From positions 2,329,222 to 2,393,221 of the forward strand of contig JAMXIF010000222.1 in NCBI GenBank assembly GCA_028583685.1: a DNA stretch of 64,000 bases. The letters run 5' to 3'. The stretch is from Petaurus breviceps papuanus. Lineage: Eukaryota > Chordata > Mammalia > Diprotodontia > Petauridae. Below are positions 11,396-22,384 of this stretch, piece after piece. A program made the position numbers and the translations under genes. The first letter of the stretch is position 1. Each line of letters begins with the position of its first letter. Below the pieces are notes generated by a model. The model was not told the DNA's origin, ran no database searches, and was given only the letters and a program-made list of their open reading frames with translations.

Positions 11396-11739
11396 TGATG
11401 CCATGGGCCGTGCTCTATCTAGCGTATCACCTGGGTACTATAATACATTATATTCCTATAGGGAGCACGGCTGCGCATTATTTCTATTTTTATTCCACAT
11501 GGTTAGCACAGTGCCTTGAGCATAAGATCACAGATTTAAAGTTAAAAAAGAGACTTCCTCTACTTCCTCTGTTTATATATAATATAATGTCCCACCCTTC
11601 ACAGTAACATTGTGAGCAGGCCCTGAGGGCACTGGTTGCCCATCAGCCCTTCCCTCCACCTCTTTGCAGTTGCTTCTCTGGTCTTCCCTTTGTTTGCCTC
11701 AACGAGTGACTATTCAAGTCCCCACCTCCACCCAGTACA

Positions 11740-11960
11740 GTCATACCTTATATATGGAAGAGCCAGAAGGAACCCTGTTGACTGACAGTGCCTGGTATGT
11801 AGGAAGTTGTTCATTGACTAATGATCTATTTAGTTCCACCCTCCCATTTTACAGAGAAGAGGCTAAGTCTCAGAGAATGAGTTAGTTGCCCAAGGTCATC
11901 CAGCTGAGTGACAAGGCTGACACTCAGCCACCTCCTCAGTCATGGTCTCTTCTTGTCCCT
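11740..11960 (-). mobile_element. MIR-type SINE, antisense
   Basis: 'ccattttacagagaagaggc', 'gttgcccaaggtcatccagc' and 'gctgacactcag' in antisense order. Confidence 0.5.
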
Positions 11961-13075
11961 TTTTTACCCTGCATTGTCCCTTCAAAGTTAAAAAGTCTAT
12001 TAGTTTATAGAAATCTCAGATTGTATTCAAGTTCCAATGGATTGAGTTTATGGGACACTAGAGCATGAGTCTTGCTCATGGTGGTCATGACTCAATAAAC
12101 TGGTACATTATCAAGGGTAAGCTCACAGGTGCAGTGCTACTCAAGTTAAAGGACTCATGGAAACATCAATAAATACAAAAAGAGACAAAACCATGACTTC
12201 CAGGTAGGTGTCAGAAATGTGTCTTGACAATTTTTTTTTTGGGGGGGCATGGTGTGTATTGTGTAAATTACCAGATTCTTGGTCAACAAGAGTGACTGCA
12301 AGCTTTGATTGTACTGCTGCATAAATAGGTTTGGCCTTCACCCAGTTTGTATTTGAACTGTTTTCTCAGCTCTGATTTCTGGAACTGGAACTATCATCCC
12401 TGTCCTCAGCTCAGGCTGACTCAGACTTAGATGTTAGTGGCCAGAGGCAGTCACATTAAAGTTCAGCCAGTCAAAGGACTGATATGCTAAAGCTCTTTAA
12501 AATTATATATAATGATTTTACTGTGACATAAAGATTATTTTCAAACAAAAAACTCAAATGATTCCCCTAACAAAAAATATTCTAATGGTTCTGAGTCAAA
12601 TAGGAGATTAGGTTCCTATATAATGCCTCAAGGAACCATGCTTACCCCTTTATGATTTTTTGTTTGGGTTTTTCTACTTTGTTTTGTTGTCAATTATTTG
12701 CTCTTTGTTTAAATTTTCTTCAGTCACTTGAATAAAGTAATAGGTGTCATGCTTATCAGATTTAAAGATGCACATAGCTTATATATAATATATTAGAGAG
12801 TTTTAAACTTGGAATTATATATATGTGTGTGTATTTATACATACATGTATGTACATATGCATATATATGTATTTATATATAATATATGAATATGTATACA
12901 TGAGAAGTATAAGGTGGGGAGCTGTGTGATTAAATAATATTTTTTATCTAAAATATGTGGGAGTTTGAGTGGGCCAATAACTCAAATAAGTCAATCTTAG
13001 TTCAATTATATACTAGCAATAGATATAATAGGTACTTAATAAATGTTTTTTAAATTATTGATTAGAAAGTGTAAT
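11961..13075. other. Unassigned, with TA/TG-rich patch
   Basis: About 12785-12905 is TATA/TGTG-rich low-complexity sequence. A T/G run lies at 12231-12247. Otherwise nothing recognised. Confidence 0.45.
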
Positions 13076-13079
13076 AAGG

Positions 13080-13390
13080 CAGGCAAGAATGACAAGGTTC
13101 TCATGGACTAGATGGAAAGAGTCACAGCACTGAGGAGTAACTAGTCAATGGTACTCAGATCTGGTCATCCCACAATAGGAGTAATCTTTTTTGTTTTAGA
13201 TGTGATACTTTAGGGAGTTCATTAATATGCCATAGAATGCCCAGAAGATAGTAGTAAGGATGCAAAAGGCATCGAATTATTGCATAACAGAATGAGCTGG
13301 AGGTATTGCATTTATGTAAACTAGAAAAAGGAAGACTTAGGAGAACATGGTCTGAATGATACAGACCTGGATGGAATTTTGAGGTCAACT
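13080..13390 (+). mobile_element. CR1/L3-type LINE relic
   Basis: 'ctcagatctggtcatcccac', 'gaatgcccagaagatagtag', 'aggatgcaaaaggcatcg' and 'gaagacttaggagaacatgg' follow the order of the ancient amniote repeat with 'cagttctgggcaccac ... ccagaagagggcaaccagga ... gaagacttgggaggacatg'. Clade name is from memory. Confidence 0.5.
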
Positions 13391-14384
13391 AATGAAATTT
13401 CCACCTACATGTTATAACTTTGTCCTTCTCTTATAAGGTTCTTGTCTTCCAAAGTAATTTCCATGCCCTGATATTTTGCATCCATCCCCTATTCTAAGTC
13501 CTTCCCAGTAGGTATTGTTTTTTTTTTTCTTAAATATTTTATTTTTAGTTTCCAACATTCATTTCCACAAGATAAGTTAGAAATGTTCTCCCTACCTTTC
13601 CCCAGCCCTCAAGAGAGCAAGCCTACTGAATAATCCTTCCCCCAATTTGTTCTTTATTATATCAACCCCCATGCTCCCGTAAAATTCTAATAGAGCAAGA
13701 TGGATTTCTATTTCTATACACCAGTGCCTGTACATCTTATTTCCCAGTTGCAGTTAAAAGAATAACATTTGTTTTTTAAACTTTGATTTCCAAATCCTTT
13801 CTGTTCTACCTTCCTCACCCACCCCCACTGGGAAGACAAGCAATTCAATATATGTTGTACATGTGGAGTTCCACAATATGTCTCCATAGTAGTTATATTG
13901 TGAAAGACTAACTATATTTTACTCCATCCTATCCTGTCCCCCCCCACTTATTCTATTTTCTGCTTTCACGCTGTACCTTTTCAAAAGTTTTTGCTTCTAA
14001 CTACCCTCTCCCCTAATCTGCCCTCCCTTCTATCATCCCCCTTTTTATGCCCTTCCCACTACATTCCTGTAGGGTAAGATACCCAATTGGGTGTGTTTGT
14101 TATCCCCTCCTTAATTCAAATTCAATGAGAGTAAGGCTGATCCATTTCCTTTCACCTTCCTGCTCTTCCCCTCCATTGCAATACTTTTCTCCTGCCTCTT
14201 TTATATGAGATAACTTAAACTATTCTATCTCTCCTTTTCTCCTTCTCCCAATATCTTCCTCTCTTAACTCTTCTTTTTGTTTTTTAGATATCATCCCCTT
14301 CATATTCAACTGATCCTGTGCCCTCTGTCTATATATACATGTACACACATATACACACTCACACTTATATATACACACACATAT

Positions 14385-14445
14385 ACCCCACCATACATAT
14401 ATGTATGTATGTATCTATCTATCTATCTATCTATCTATGTGTGTA
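14385..14445. repeat. (TATG)/(TATC) microsatellite inside HAL1
   Basis: 'tgtatgtatgtatctatcta' and continuing TATC units, flanked by CACA/TATA-rich sequence. The same position in the other HAL1 copies also carries TA/TG repeats, so the array probably grew from a shared seed. Confidence 0.8.
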
Positions 14446-14667
14446 TGTGTACATCTCACATATTCTCTTCAACTATCCTTATACCAAGAAAAGTCTCATA
14501 AGTTATTGTTTTTCATATAAGAATAAATATATATATATAGTTCAACATTATTAAGTTCCTTATAATTTCTTTTTCCTGTTTATCTTCTCATGCTTCTCTT
14601 TTTTCTTGTATTTGAAAGTCAAATTTTCTGTTCAGCTCAAGTTTTTTTCATCAAGAATGCTTGAAAG

Positions 14668-14820
14668 AGGGGTGGCCAGGTGGCACAGTGAATAAAAGTG
14701 CTGGCCCCAGCGTCGAGAGACCTGGGATTGGTTCCAGCCTCAGATACTTGATACCCACACAAAAATAATAACTGGACTTGTAACCTTGAGCAAGTTACTT
14801 AACCCCAATTGCTTTAAAAA
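14668..14820 (+). mobile_element. tRNA-derived SINE nested in HAL1, with TSD
   Basis: Head 'ggtggccaggtggcacagtg', middle 'gagacctgggattggttcca', end 'gagcaagttacttaacccca' plus an A-run. It is flanked by 'aagaatgcttgaaag' (14653-14667) and 'aagaattcttgaaag' (14821-14835), a 15-bp TSD with one mismatch. The other HAL1 copies have the site empty. Confidence 0.92.
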
Positions 14821-14859
14821 AAGAATTCTTGAAAGTCATCTATTTCATTGAATAACCAA

Positions 14860-15790
14860 ATTTTCCCCTGAAAAATTACATTCAGCTTTGCTTTTTAGTT
14901 GATTCATGGTTTTAATCCTAGCTCCTCTGGCCTCCAGAATATCATAGTCCAAGCTCTTTGATCCATTGGTGTAGAGGCTGCTAGATCTTGTGGTATCCCA
15001 ATTGTTTTTCCACATTACTCAAATTGTTTCTTCTTGACTGCTTGTAATAATTTCTCCTTGACCTGTGAACTCTGGAATTTGCCTATAATATTCCTAGGTT
15101 TTTTCTTTGGGGGATCTTTTTCAAGAGGCAATCAGTTAATTCTTTCAATTTCTATTTTGCCATCTGGTTCTAAAATATCAGTGCCATTTTCCTTGAGAAT
15201 TCCTTGAAAGATAATTTCTAGGCTCCTTTTTATGATCTTGGCTTGCAAGTAGTTCAATAATTTTTAAATTATCTCTCTTAGATCTATTTTCCAAGTCAGT
15301 AATTTTTTCTAATGAGATATTTTTCACTGCCTTCTAATTTTTCATTGTTGGGATCTGTTTTATATTATCTTGATTTCTCATAAATTCATTAGCTTTCATT
15401 TGTGCCACTCTAATTTTGAAGCAATTTTTCTCTTCAGTTAGTTTTTGAAATTCCTTTTCCATCTGGCTATTTTTGCTTTTTAACACATTCTTCTCCTCAT
15501 TGGCTTTTTGGGCCTCTTTTGCCATTTGAGTTATTCTATTTTTTTAAGTTATTTTCTTCAGTCAGCATGTTGACTTACTTTTGATGATGCTCTTGCATCA
15601 TTCTCATTTCTCTTCCCAATTTTCCCCCTCTTCTCTTACTTGATTTTCAAGATTCTTCTTGAGCTCCTCCATGACCTGTAACCAGTTTATCTTTTTCTTG
15701 GAAGTTTTGGATGCAGGAGTTTTGACTCTGTTGTCTTCTTCTGGTTCCATGTTTTGATCCTCTTTGTCCCCAAAAAGGATTCTGGAGTTT
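14860..15790 (-). pseudogene. HAL1 ORF1 remnant (L1 ORF1p-like)
   Basis: The best open piece (15334-15525) reads as a coiled coil, 'MAKEAQKANEEKNVLKSKNS...QMEKEFQKLTEEKNCF', typical of the N-terminal half of L1 ORF1p, an RNA-binding trimer-forming chaperone. Upstream DNA encodes the '...EDNRVKTPASKTSKKK' lead-in. The RRM and C-terminal parts downstream are recognisable only in pieces. Several stops and frame shifts; not functional. Confidence 0.65.
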
Positions 15791-16584
15791 GATTGTGCTT
15801 CATCTCTTTGTTCATCTTGCCAGTCAATTACTTTATTTTGGAGCTCTTTGCCATAGTAGAACTCTGCTTCTGGAGTGGAGAGAACTGTGTCCCAAATTTC
15901 TGTGATTTGTGCAGCTGCTGCTAGAGCTGCTGTCAGATCTATGAGGAGGGTGCCCTCTCTTCAGCCACCATACCCTCCGGCACACTGACATTCCTCAACC
16001 CAGGACTACCACCCAAGCCTGTGATACACATCAAAGCAGGTAAAAGCAAGATCAATTGCCCTCTGAATGGTAGCTTGGTCCCCCTATGATCTGTCAGCCA
16101 GGAGCTCCAGAGGCAGCCATGTAGCTGCAGTAGCAGGTGCCATGCTTCCTTGGGAGTTTATGTGTTGAGAAGTCTGCCACATCTGCTAGTGATTCCATGT
16201 TTTGAAGTATATTTTGACTGGTCTGTGCTTCTGGTCAGGTCAGTCATGGGTTTGGACCTGCATAGTTCTTACAGGACTGTGCTTTGCTCACAGCACAGTG
16301 TGATAGACCCTTCCTGTCAGCCTGCCAGCCTGCCTTAAAAAGAGTTATTTTTTTCTCACTGTCATTTTGTGGGTTCTGTAGCCCTAAAATTTGTTTAGAG
16401 TCATTTTTACAGGTATTGGAGGTTGTTTGGAAGGGGAGCTGAAATAATTTCCTTTTACTCTTCCATCTTGGCTGTCCCCCGCCCCCAAACCAGGGATTTT
16501 TGTTTATCTTTCTTTGGAGCCTTATGTGCTTAATAAATATTTGTGGAATAGCTAACTATAATCCTCCATCTTAAAATACAATCT

Positions 16585-16665
16585 CACTGAAGACAAGGAA
16601 TGTCTTTGCTTGATTTTATTTGTATCCTTAGCATCTGAAATGGGGCTCAGCATAGAGTATTTTTA
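16585..16665 (+). mobile_element. LINE-2 3' terminus
   Basis: 'actgaagacaaggaatgtct' and 'ttgtatccttagcatctgaa' match the L2 end ('gggcagggactgtctt ... tatccccagcac'). Confidence 0.5.
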
Positions 16666-16667
16666 TA

Positions 16668-16729
16668 TACTCTATCTATTTATCTATCTACATCTGTCTG
16701 TCTAGATACAACTTTGCCTAGAGTGTTAA

Positions 16730-16788
<59 letters not shown>

Positions 16789-16815
16789 TACCTATCTATC
16801 ATCTATCTTTTTCTC
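16668..16815. repeat. (TATC), (TA)n and (TG)n microsatellites
   Basis: TATC units at 16668-16690 and again about 16790-16810, enclosing (TA)n at 16732-16751 and (TG)n at 16752-16786. Confidence 0.9.
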
Positions 16816-16819
16816 CACC

Positions 16820-16935
16820 TATCTGGAAATTGGGCCAACTGCAATTGGATAACTTACCTGATGTCCTACTGGTAGTAAAAAGGGGAAGAGCTAGGACTTG
16901 AATTTGGATTTCCACTTTATGCTTTTACCTGTATA
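16820..16935 (-). mobile_element. MIR-type fragment, antisense
   Basis: 'ggataacttacctgatgtcc', 'tactggtagtaaaaagggga' and 'gagctaggacttgaatttgg' are antisense MIR landmarks. Confidence 0.45.
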
Positions 16936-16939
16936 ATGA

Positions 16940-17110
16940 TTATTGTCTTTCAACAGTTGAAGGATTGTGGGAGAGGATGAGAAATTGTTCCATTTGGACT
17001 AAGATGACAGGGCAGAGAGACATGAGTTCCAGAGAGGCAGGTTTGGACTCAATATAAGAAATCACTTTTGGAAAAAAAAGTGAGCTAGCAACATTATGGG
17101 CTGGCTTGTG
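16940..17110 (+). mobile_element. CR1/L3-type LINE relic
   Basis: 'gttccagagaggcaggtttg' and 'gactcaatataagaaatcac' correspond to 'gcagagaggcagatttaggcttgatgtaaggaaaaac' of the ancient repeat. Confidence 0.4.
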
Positions 17111-18230
17111 AGATTCTCTGTAACACATTCTCTTTAAGGTGAAGACTTCAAATTGATAATTAGGAATCTGTGTTTGGGTCTTAGACATGACAGATGGAAT
17201 TGGCAAGAGAAAGATCACAGATGAAGACCATATTTCATTATCAGAGACCATACCTGCACTCAGAAAATAGATGGAAACTCAGGATAAGGCCAATGGCTGC
17301 ACTGACTGGATCCTACACACTACTCATAGAGGTGGAAAGACTGGGCCTCAATCAAAGACCTTGTATTGTCCATAGGCCTGGCATCAGAAACTTTGGAGCC
17401 AGAAAGACTGGAACCACATGAAATGGCCAAGTGCCACTACAATAAGATTTAGATAATTGACTAAACAATAAAAAGCCCAGAAGCCTGACATCTGATCTGA
17501 CCCAAGGACAAGTGCATGACAACCCACAAGATTTATATCTTCTGGGCCTCATGCATCCCCTCTTTTGGGTTATAACTAAAGAACTATTGCCACAATCCAG
17601 TTGAATTCTGTAGCCAAGGATGGAAGTATCTTTCCAGAACTTGCTACCTACCCCCCATCTTCCAGGTGTTAGAAGAGTGATCCCAGCATCCATTCCACCT
17701 CCATCATCATGTAATCTTGGAAGGTTAGGGTCCAACTAGTTAATGCATTTGCTGGTCAAATTCTACCTCCTGCAATCCCAGTGATTCAGAGTAGATATTT
17801 CGCAGGACAAAAATTCCCTTCCTCTGTTGATATCCCCATCCATTGTAGTCCCAATACAGTCTGGTCCTTTTTTTCCCCCACTCTTTTTTTTTATCCTTCC
17901 ATTGTGTGCTTTACAACTCCACTTGATCCTTAACAAACTTTTCTTAATCTTCAATTGCTTCATTCTGTCTCTATCATCCCATACTCGTGGTAAATTGTAC
18001 ACCACTGGAAGATACAGCATCCCTGAAGAGTCCCTTCATCCTTCTTTCCTGCTCCTTCATTTCTCCCAATGTATGGGGCCAGAAGGAGATAAGAGCAAAG
18101 ACCCAACTCCCAAGAAGTACATTTGGTGTCTGATTCCATCCATAGCACACATTCTTCATCTGAGATGTTTTCCAATTATACTTTATCCTTTGCTCCAAAT
18201 ACAATCTGCTGTGATTTATTAGTTTCCAAG
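17111..18230. other. Unassigned
   Basis: Several short frames up to about 130 codons exist on both strands, but none resembles a protein I know and none has exon-like borders. No repeat recognised. Confidence 0.4.
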
Positions 18231-18234
18231 ATAC

Positions 18235-18254
18235 ACCCCCCCCCCCCCCCCCCC
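18235..18254. repeat. Poly-C run
   Basis: Nineteen to twenty consecutive C after 'gatacac'. Such runs are prone to length error. Confidence 0.9.
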
Positions 18255-18652
18255 TATGGAGTGCAGTACCTAGATCACAGCCTTTCTCTTCAACTCAACT
18301 GCCCAATTCATACCTGGAGGCAACAACTGACATCTTATAGTCTTTTAATTAAATTTAAACAATGCACTATTCTCTATGTTGGATTCTCCTTCCAACTAAC
18401 CCTGAAGTTATTAAAGCTCTCCCAATTCTCTCCCCTGGATCTCTGCCCTACATACCCTTCCTACCACTGTCTACCTTTTCTGTTTATATGGCTAAGCCCA
18501 TAAGTGCTTCTAAAGAAAATTTGTGCTGTCCAAATGCAACTGGGTCTTCACAGGTGCTGAGCAAAATCAAAACTTAATTGATTGCCTCTATTTTTTTATT
18601 ACTTATTTGAGTAATTCCTTTCAAACCAATATTCCCATGTTCTACCATATAC

Positions 18653-18655
<3 letters not shown>

Positions 18656-18712
<57 letters not shown>
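18656..18712. repeat. (CA)n microsatellite
   Basis: About 28 CA units without interruption. Confidence 0.95.
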
Positions 18713-18714
<2 letters not shown>

Positions 18715-18745
18715 GTATCTAGAAGATTTTCTTGTCTCCTAATTA

Positions 18746-19471
18746 CTGGGAAAATAGCAGCCATGATATTGAGCTCCCACTATTTTTTACCCTGTAACTG
18801 AATTCTCTCTAACTTAGATAGAAATATACATATTTCTGTATCTATCTCTCTATTGCTCTATACTAATCTCTCTACTCATTAAACCTGCCATTCCCCTAAA
18901 GATATCATTGATTATTTTCTTTCTTTTCACTACTAAGATCCTAAGAAAGGTCCTCTACACTTTTTACCTCCAATTCCTCAGCACTCAGTCACTTCTCAAC
19001 CTTTGTCATTCAGGGTCCTGACATCACTGGACAGAAAATTCTGTCTCCAAGTTTACCAATGATCTGTGTACTGCTGAATTCATTGCCCTTTTTTCACTCT
19101 TCTTTCTTCTTGACCTTTGGTCTAATTTTAATAGCATTGACATCTCCTCATTCAAGACATTTTCTCCCTCGACTTCCTTGACGCTGTTTTCTCCTTGATC
19201 TTCTCCTACCTATCTGACCGCTCCTCATTTTCCTTTATCACTTCATCATCTTTGTCTCATCACTTAAATGTGTGTATTTTCCAGTTCCTCCCACCTCTTG
19301 GCCTTCTGTTATTTTCCTCCTATAATTTCACTGAGTTCTTTTACATTCTTAGCCTTTTCCTCCCTCCTCAATCAGCACATTTCTACACTCTTCTTAAATT
19401 AAGTCACATTTATTTATCATTTTACAATTAATAGAGATCTGAGGGACCATAAAGTGTACATCTTCATGTTA
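18746..19471. repeat. Direct repeat copy 1 (726 bp), probable assembly duplicate
   Basis: Base-for-base equal to 20045-20770 (offset 1299) except at three sites seen by eye: 18833 (T vs G), 19128 (T vs A) and 19210 (C vs T). That is about 0.4% difference, the size expected of two haplotypes. Confidence 0.9.
18880..19400 (+). mobile_element. LINE-2 reverse-transcriptase fragment
   Basis: DNA order matches the L2 RT region: 'ctaagaaaggtcctctacac', 'ctcagtcacttctcaacctt', 'tttaccaatgatctgtgtac', 'cttcttgacctttgg', 'cgctgttttctccttgatct'. It is followed by a frame with 'FSYLSDRSSFSF', which corresponds to the RT segment 'WFSSYLSDRSFSVSF'. The frame is broken and truncated on both sides. The same fragment is repeated at 20180-20700. 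Confidence 0.65.
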
Positions 19472-19644
19472 GAAATGTGCTGATTGAGGAGGGAGGAAAA
19501 GGCTAAGAATGTAAAAGAACTCAGTGAAATTATAGGAGGAAAATAACAGAAGGCCAAGAGGTGGGAGGAACTGGAAAATACACACATTTAAGTGATGAGA
19601 CAAAGATGATGAAGTGATAAAGGAAAATGAGGAGCGGTCAGATA
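19211..19644. repeat. Perfect inverted repeat (174-bp arms, 86-bp spacer)
   Basis: Arm 19211-19384 and arm 19471-19644 are exact reverse complements; the spacer is 19385-19470. The second arm runs directly into the N gap. Best read as a fold-back join in the assembly. Confidence 0.93.
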
Positions 19645-20044
19645 NNNNNNNNNNNNNNNNNNNNNNNNNNNNNNNNNNNNNNNNNNNNNNNNNNNNNNNN
19701 NNNNNNNNNNNNNNNNNNNNNNNNNNNNNNNNNNNNNNNNNNNNNNNNNNNNNNNNNNNNNNNNNNNNNNNNNNNNNNNNNNNNNNNNNNNNNNNNNNNN
19801 NNNNNNNNNNNNNNNNNNNNNNNNNNNNNNNNNNNNNNNNNNNNNNNNNNNNNNNNNNNNNNNNNNNNNNNNNNNNNNNNNNNNNNNNNNNNNNNNNNNN
19901 NNNNNNNNNNNNNNNNNNNNNNNNNNNNNNNNNNNNNNNNNNNNNNNNNNNNNNNNNNNNNNNNNNNNNNNNNNNNNNNNNNNNNNNNNNNNNNNNNNNN
20001 NNNNNNNNNNNNNNNNNNNNNNNNNNNNNNNNNNNNNNNNNNNN
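19645..20044. other. Assembly gap (400 N)
   Basis: Unknown sequence, flanked by the inverted arm on the left and the second direct-repeat copy on the right. Frames crossing it mean nothing. Confidence 0.99.
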
Positions 20045-20770
20045 CTGGGAAAATAGCAGCCATGATATTGAGCTCCCACTATTTTTTACCCTGTAACTGA
20101 ATTCTCTCTAACTTAGATAGAAATATACATAGTTCTGTATCTATCTCTCTATTGCTCTATACTAATCTCTCTACTCATTAAACCTGCCATTCCCCTAAAG
20201 ATATCATTGATTATTTTCTTTCTTTTCACTACTAAGATCCTAAGAAAGGTCCTCTACACTTTTTACCTCCAATTCCTCAGCACTCAGTCACTTCTCAACC
20301 TTTGTCATTCAGGGTCCTGACATCACTGGACAGAAAATTCTGTCTCCAAGTTTACCAATGATCTGTGTACTGCTGAATTCATTGCCCTTTTTTCACTCTT
20401 CTTTCTTCTTGACCTTTGGTCTAATTATAATAGCATTGACATCTCCTCATTCAAGACATTTTCTCCCTCGACTTCCTTGACGCTGTTTTCTCCTTGATCT
20501 TCTCCTACTTATCTGACCGCTCCTCATTTTCCTTTATCACTTCATCATCTTTGTCTCATCACTTAAATGTGTGTATTTTCCAGTTCCTCCCACCTCTTGG
20601 CCTTCTGTTATTTTCCTCCTATAATTTCACTGAGTTCTTTTACATTCTTAGCCTTTTCCTCCCTCCTCAATCAGCACATTTCTACACTCTTCTTAAATTA
20701 AGTCACATTTATTTATCATTTTACAATTAATAGAGATCTGAGGGACCATAAAGTGTACATCTTCATGTTA
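20045..20770. repeat. Direct repeat copy 2 (726 bp)
   Basis: See copy 1 at 18746. After 20770 the sequence continues into a normal repeat landscape, so this copy is more likely to be joined correctly to the right flank. Confidence 0.9.
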
Positions 20771-20915
20771 TAGGTAAAGGAATTGGGGTATATAGGTTTA
20801 ATGATTCTCACAAGGTCACATAGCATATAAGGATTTGAATTGAGATTTCAGCCCAGGTTTTATCTTCACTGCAAGTCCACAGTTCTATACCATACTACCT
20901 TTCTCAATACATGTT
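20725..20915 (-). mobile_element. MIR-type SINE, antisense
   Basis: 'ttataggtaaaggaattggg', 'ctcacaaggtcacatagcat', 'gatttcagcccaggttttat' in antisense MIR order. Copy 1 holds only its left edge. Confidence 0.6.
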
Positions 20916-20929
20916 ACATTCCCTTAATA

Positions 20930-21035
20930 GGATTCCAGCTCCTTGAGGGTGAAGAATATTTTATTTTCATATTTGTTTTCTGGATGTATAGCACAATACA
21001 TGGAACATAGGAAAAGCTCTGCATATACTTATCAA
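20930..21035 (+). mobile_element. LINE-2 3' terminus
   Basis: 'ccagctccttgagggtgaag' then 'tgtatagcacaatacatgga' match the L2 3' end. Confidence 0.6.
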
Positions 21036-21764
21036 ACTGAACCTTGATCCCCCTTGGTCTCTTCAAACACTATTTGTCTATAACTCTATGAATCTCTGAA
21101 CAGGAAAAATTGCCATCAAACCCCATTCCAGTATGCTTGCCTCAAATGAGTCATGGGAAAGCTTAGTACAGGACTTGGCGCATAGTACGTACTCTCTAAA
21201 TCCTTCTTACCTTCCTTTCCTTCTGTTTCCATCTCCTAAGCCACTACAGCAAACATTTAGTATGTTCTTCAAGGAATATGTGATTGCTGTTTCACTTCCT
21301 TAACAGTTCTCACTAAATACCATAAAGAGCAGATCCCTCCCCCACCCCACAATGGACAATGTTCACTAAGAAAACTTTTATTTCTTCACCAAAATAGAAG
21401 TACATAGGATGTAGACAGCCTATAAATATTCATTGCCTGTTTTTCAAAAGCTGGCAAAATTGTGTCTATAAAAAATACATCACAAGAGTGAAATAGAAGC
21501 TGCTTGAATGGTGTATTCTTTTGTTCTTTTATACCAATCATCTTATGCCAAATGGAAAATGCAAATCCATGTTTGTATGATGAGAGCAATACGAAGTCTG
21601 GTCCAGAGGAAGGAATATACTCCATTCACATATTATGGGCCAAGAAGAAGTCCTATAATGCTGAAAATGTGCGTTAAATTAAGAGAAGGGATTAAAAATT
21701 TCATCTTTGACAAAACAGTTCAGATCTCAGGCTAGTAGAATTTGAAGCAAGCATAGATTTTGAA
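21036..21764. other. Unassigned
   Basis: A weak second L2-like tail may lie at about 21150-21210 ('cttagtacaggacttggcgc'). Otherwise nothing recognised. Confidence 0.35.
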
Positions 21765-22100
21765 CTGAAAGGATGTTTATAGATCAATTAGCCCAACTCC
21801 ATAATTTTGTAAAATGTGAGACTGAGGCCCAAAGAAGTTTTATTGTGTACTCAAGATCACATAGCTGGGAAGAGGTGGGACTGGGATTGCAACCCAGGCC
21901 ATAGAACAGCAGAATTTAAGAATTGTAGAGCATCCTTGGGGGCATCAAGTCCAATCAATTCCTGGAAAAATGGTACCCTAAGCAACAAAGGGTCAGAGAA
22001 TCAGAGGCTTATACATTTAGAATTGGGGGTAATTTCCAATCATGGAGTCCATTACAGTCATTTCACAGATAAGGAAACTGAGGCTCAGAGAAACCCAAAG
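21765..22100 (-). mobile_element. Two MIR-type SINE fragments in a row, antisense
   Basis: First: 'aaatgtgagactgaggccca', 'aagatcacatagctgggaag'. Second: 'cagaatttaagaattgtaga', 'tcacagataaggaaactgag', 'gctcagagaaaccc'. Border near 21900. Confidence 0.55.
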
Positions 22101-22384
22101 AAATAGAGGAAAAGTCTTGTATAGACTTTAAATTCTCCAAAAAAGGGAAAGCCATATCTGTTTAAGACATCCCATTTGACTTTAAAGATAGTTATCATTG
22201 TGAAGTAATATTGTTTTCTGACAATACTAAATTGATGTTTTTTGCAATTTCCACTCACTTCTTTTAGTTCTACTCTCTGGTTCCAGGAAAACAAACATCC
22301 CATTTTCTACATGACATTCCTTCACATTCTTGAAGATACCCAGTAAATTCCATGTATTTGGCTCGATGTTAAACATCAATAATT

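Larger units (their letters stand above)
13535..16498 (-). mobile_element. HAL1 (half-L1) retrotransposon, near full length
   Basis: The minus-strand 5' end is at about 16498 ('gacagccaagatggaagagt'). The 5' UTR spans about 15880-16498, a decayed ORF1 about 14860-15790, and an L1-like 3' end reaches 13535 ('tttccaacattcatttccac' on plus). The interval between ORF1 and the 3' end is too short for ORF2, and no reverse transcriptase is seen, which defines HAL1. About 2.8 kb once the inserted SINE is removed. Movement would have relied on L1 proteins supplied in trans. Not intact. Confidence 0.75.

Noticed and set aside
14277-14554. CRISPR-like regular repeats
   Set aside because: The repeats are simple TATC/CACA units without spacers, in a vertebrate transposon.
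17827-18503. Overlapping frames of 126-131 codons
   Set aside because: No homology I recognise, no splice-like edges, and no consistent codon bias; chance frames in pyrimidine-rich DNA.
19588-20100. Frames running through N
   Set aside because: Unknown bases cannot be translated; these are gap artefacts.
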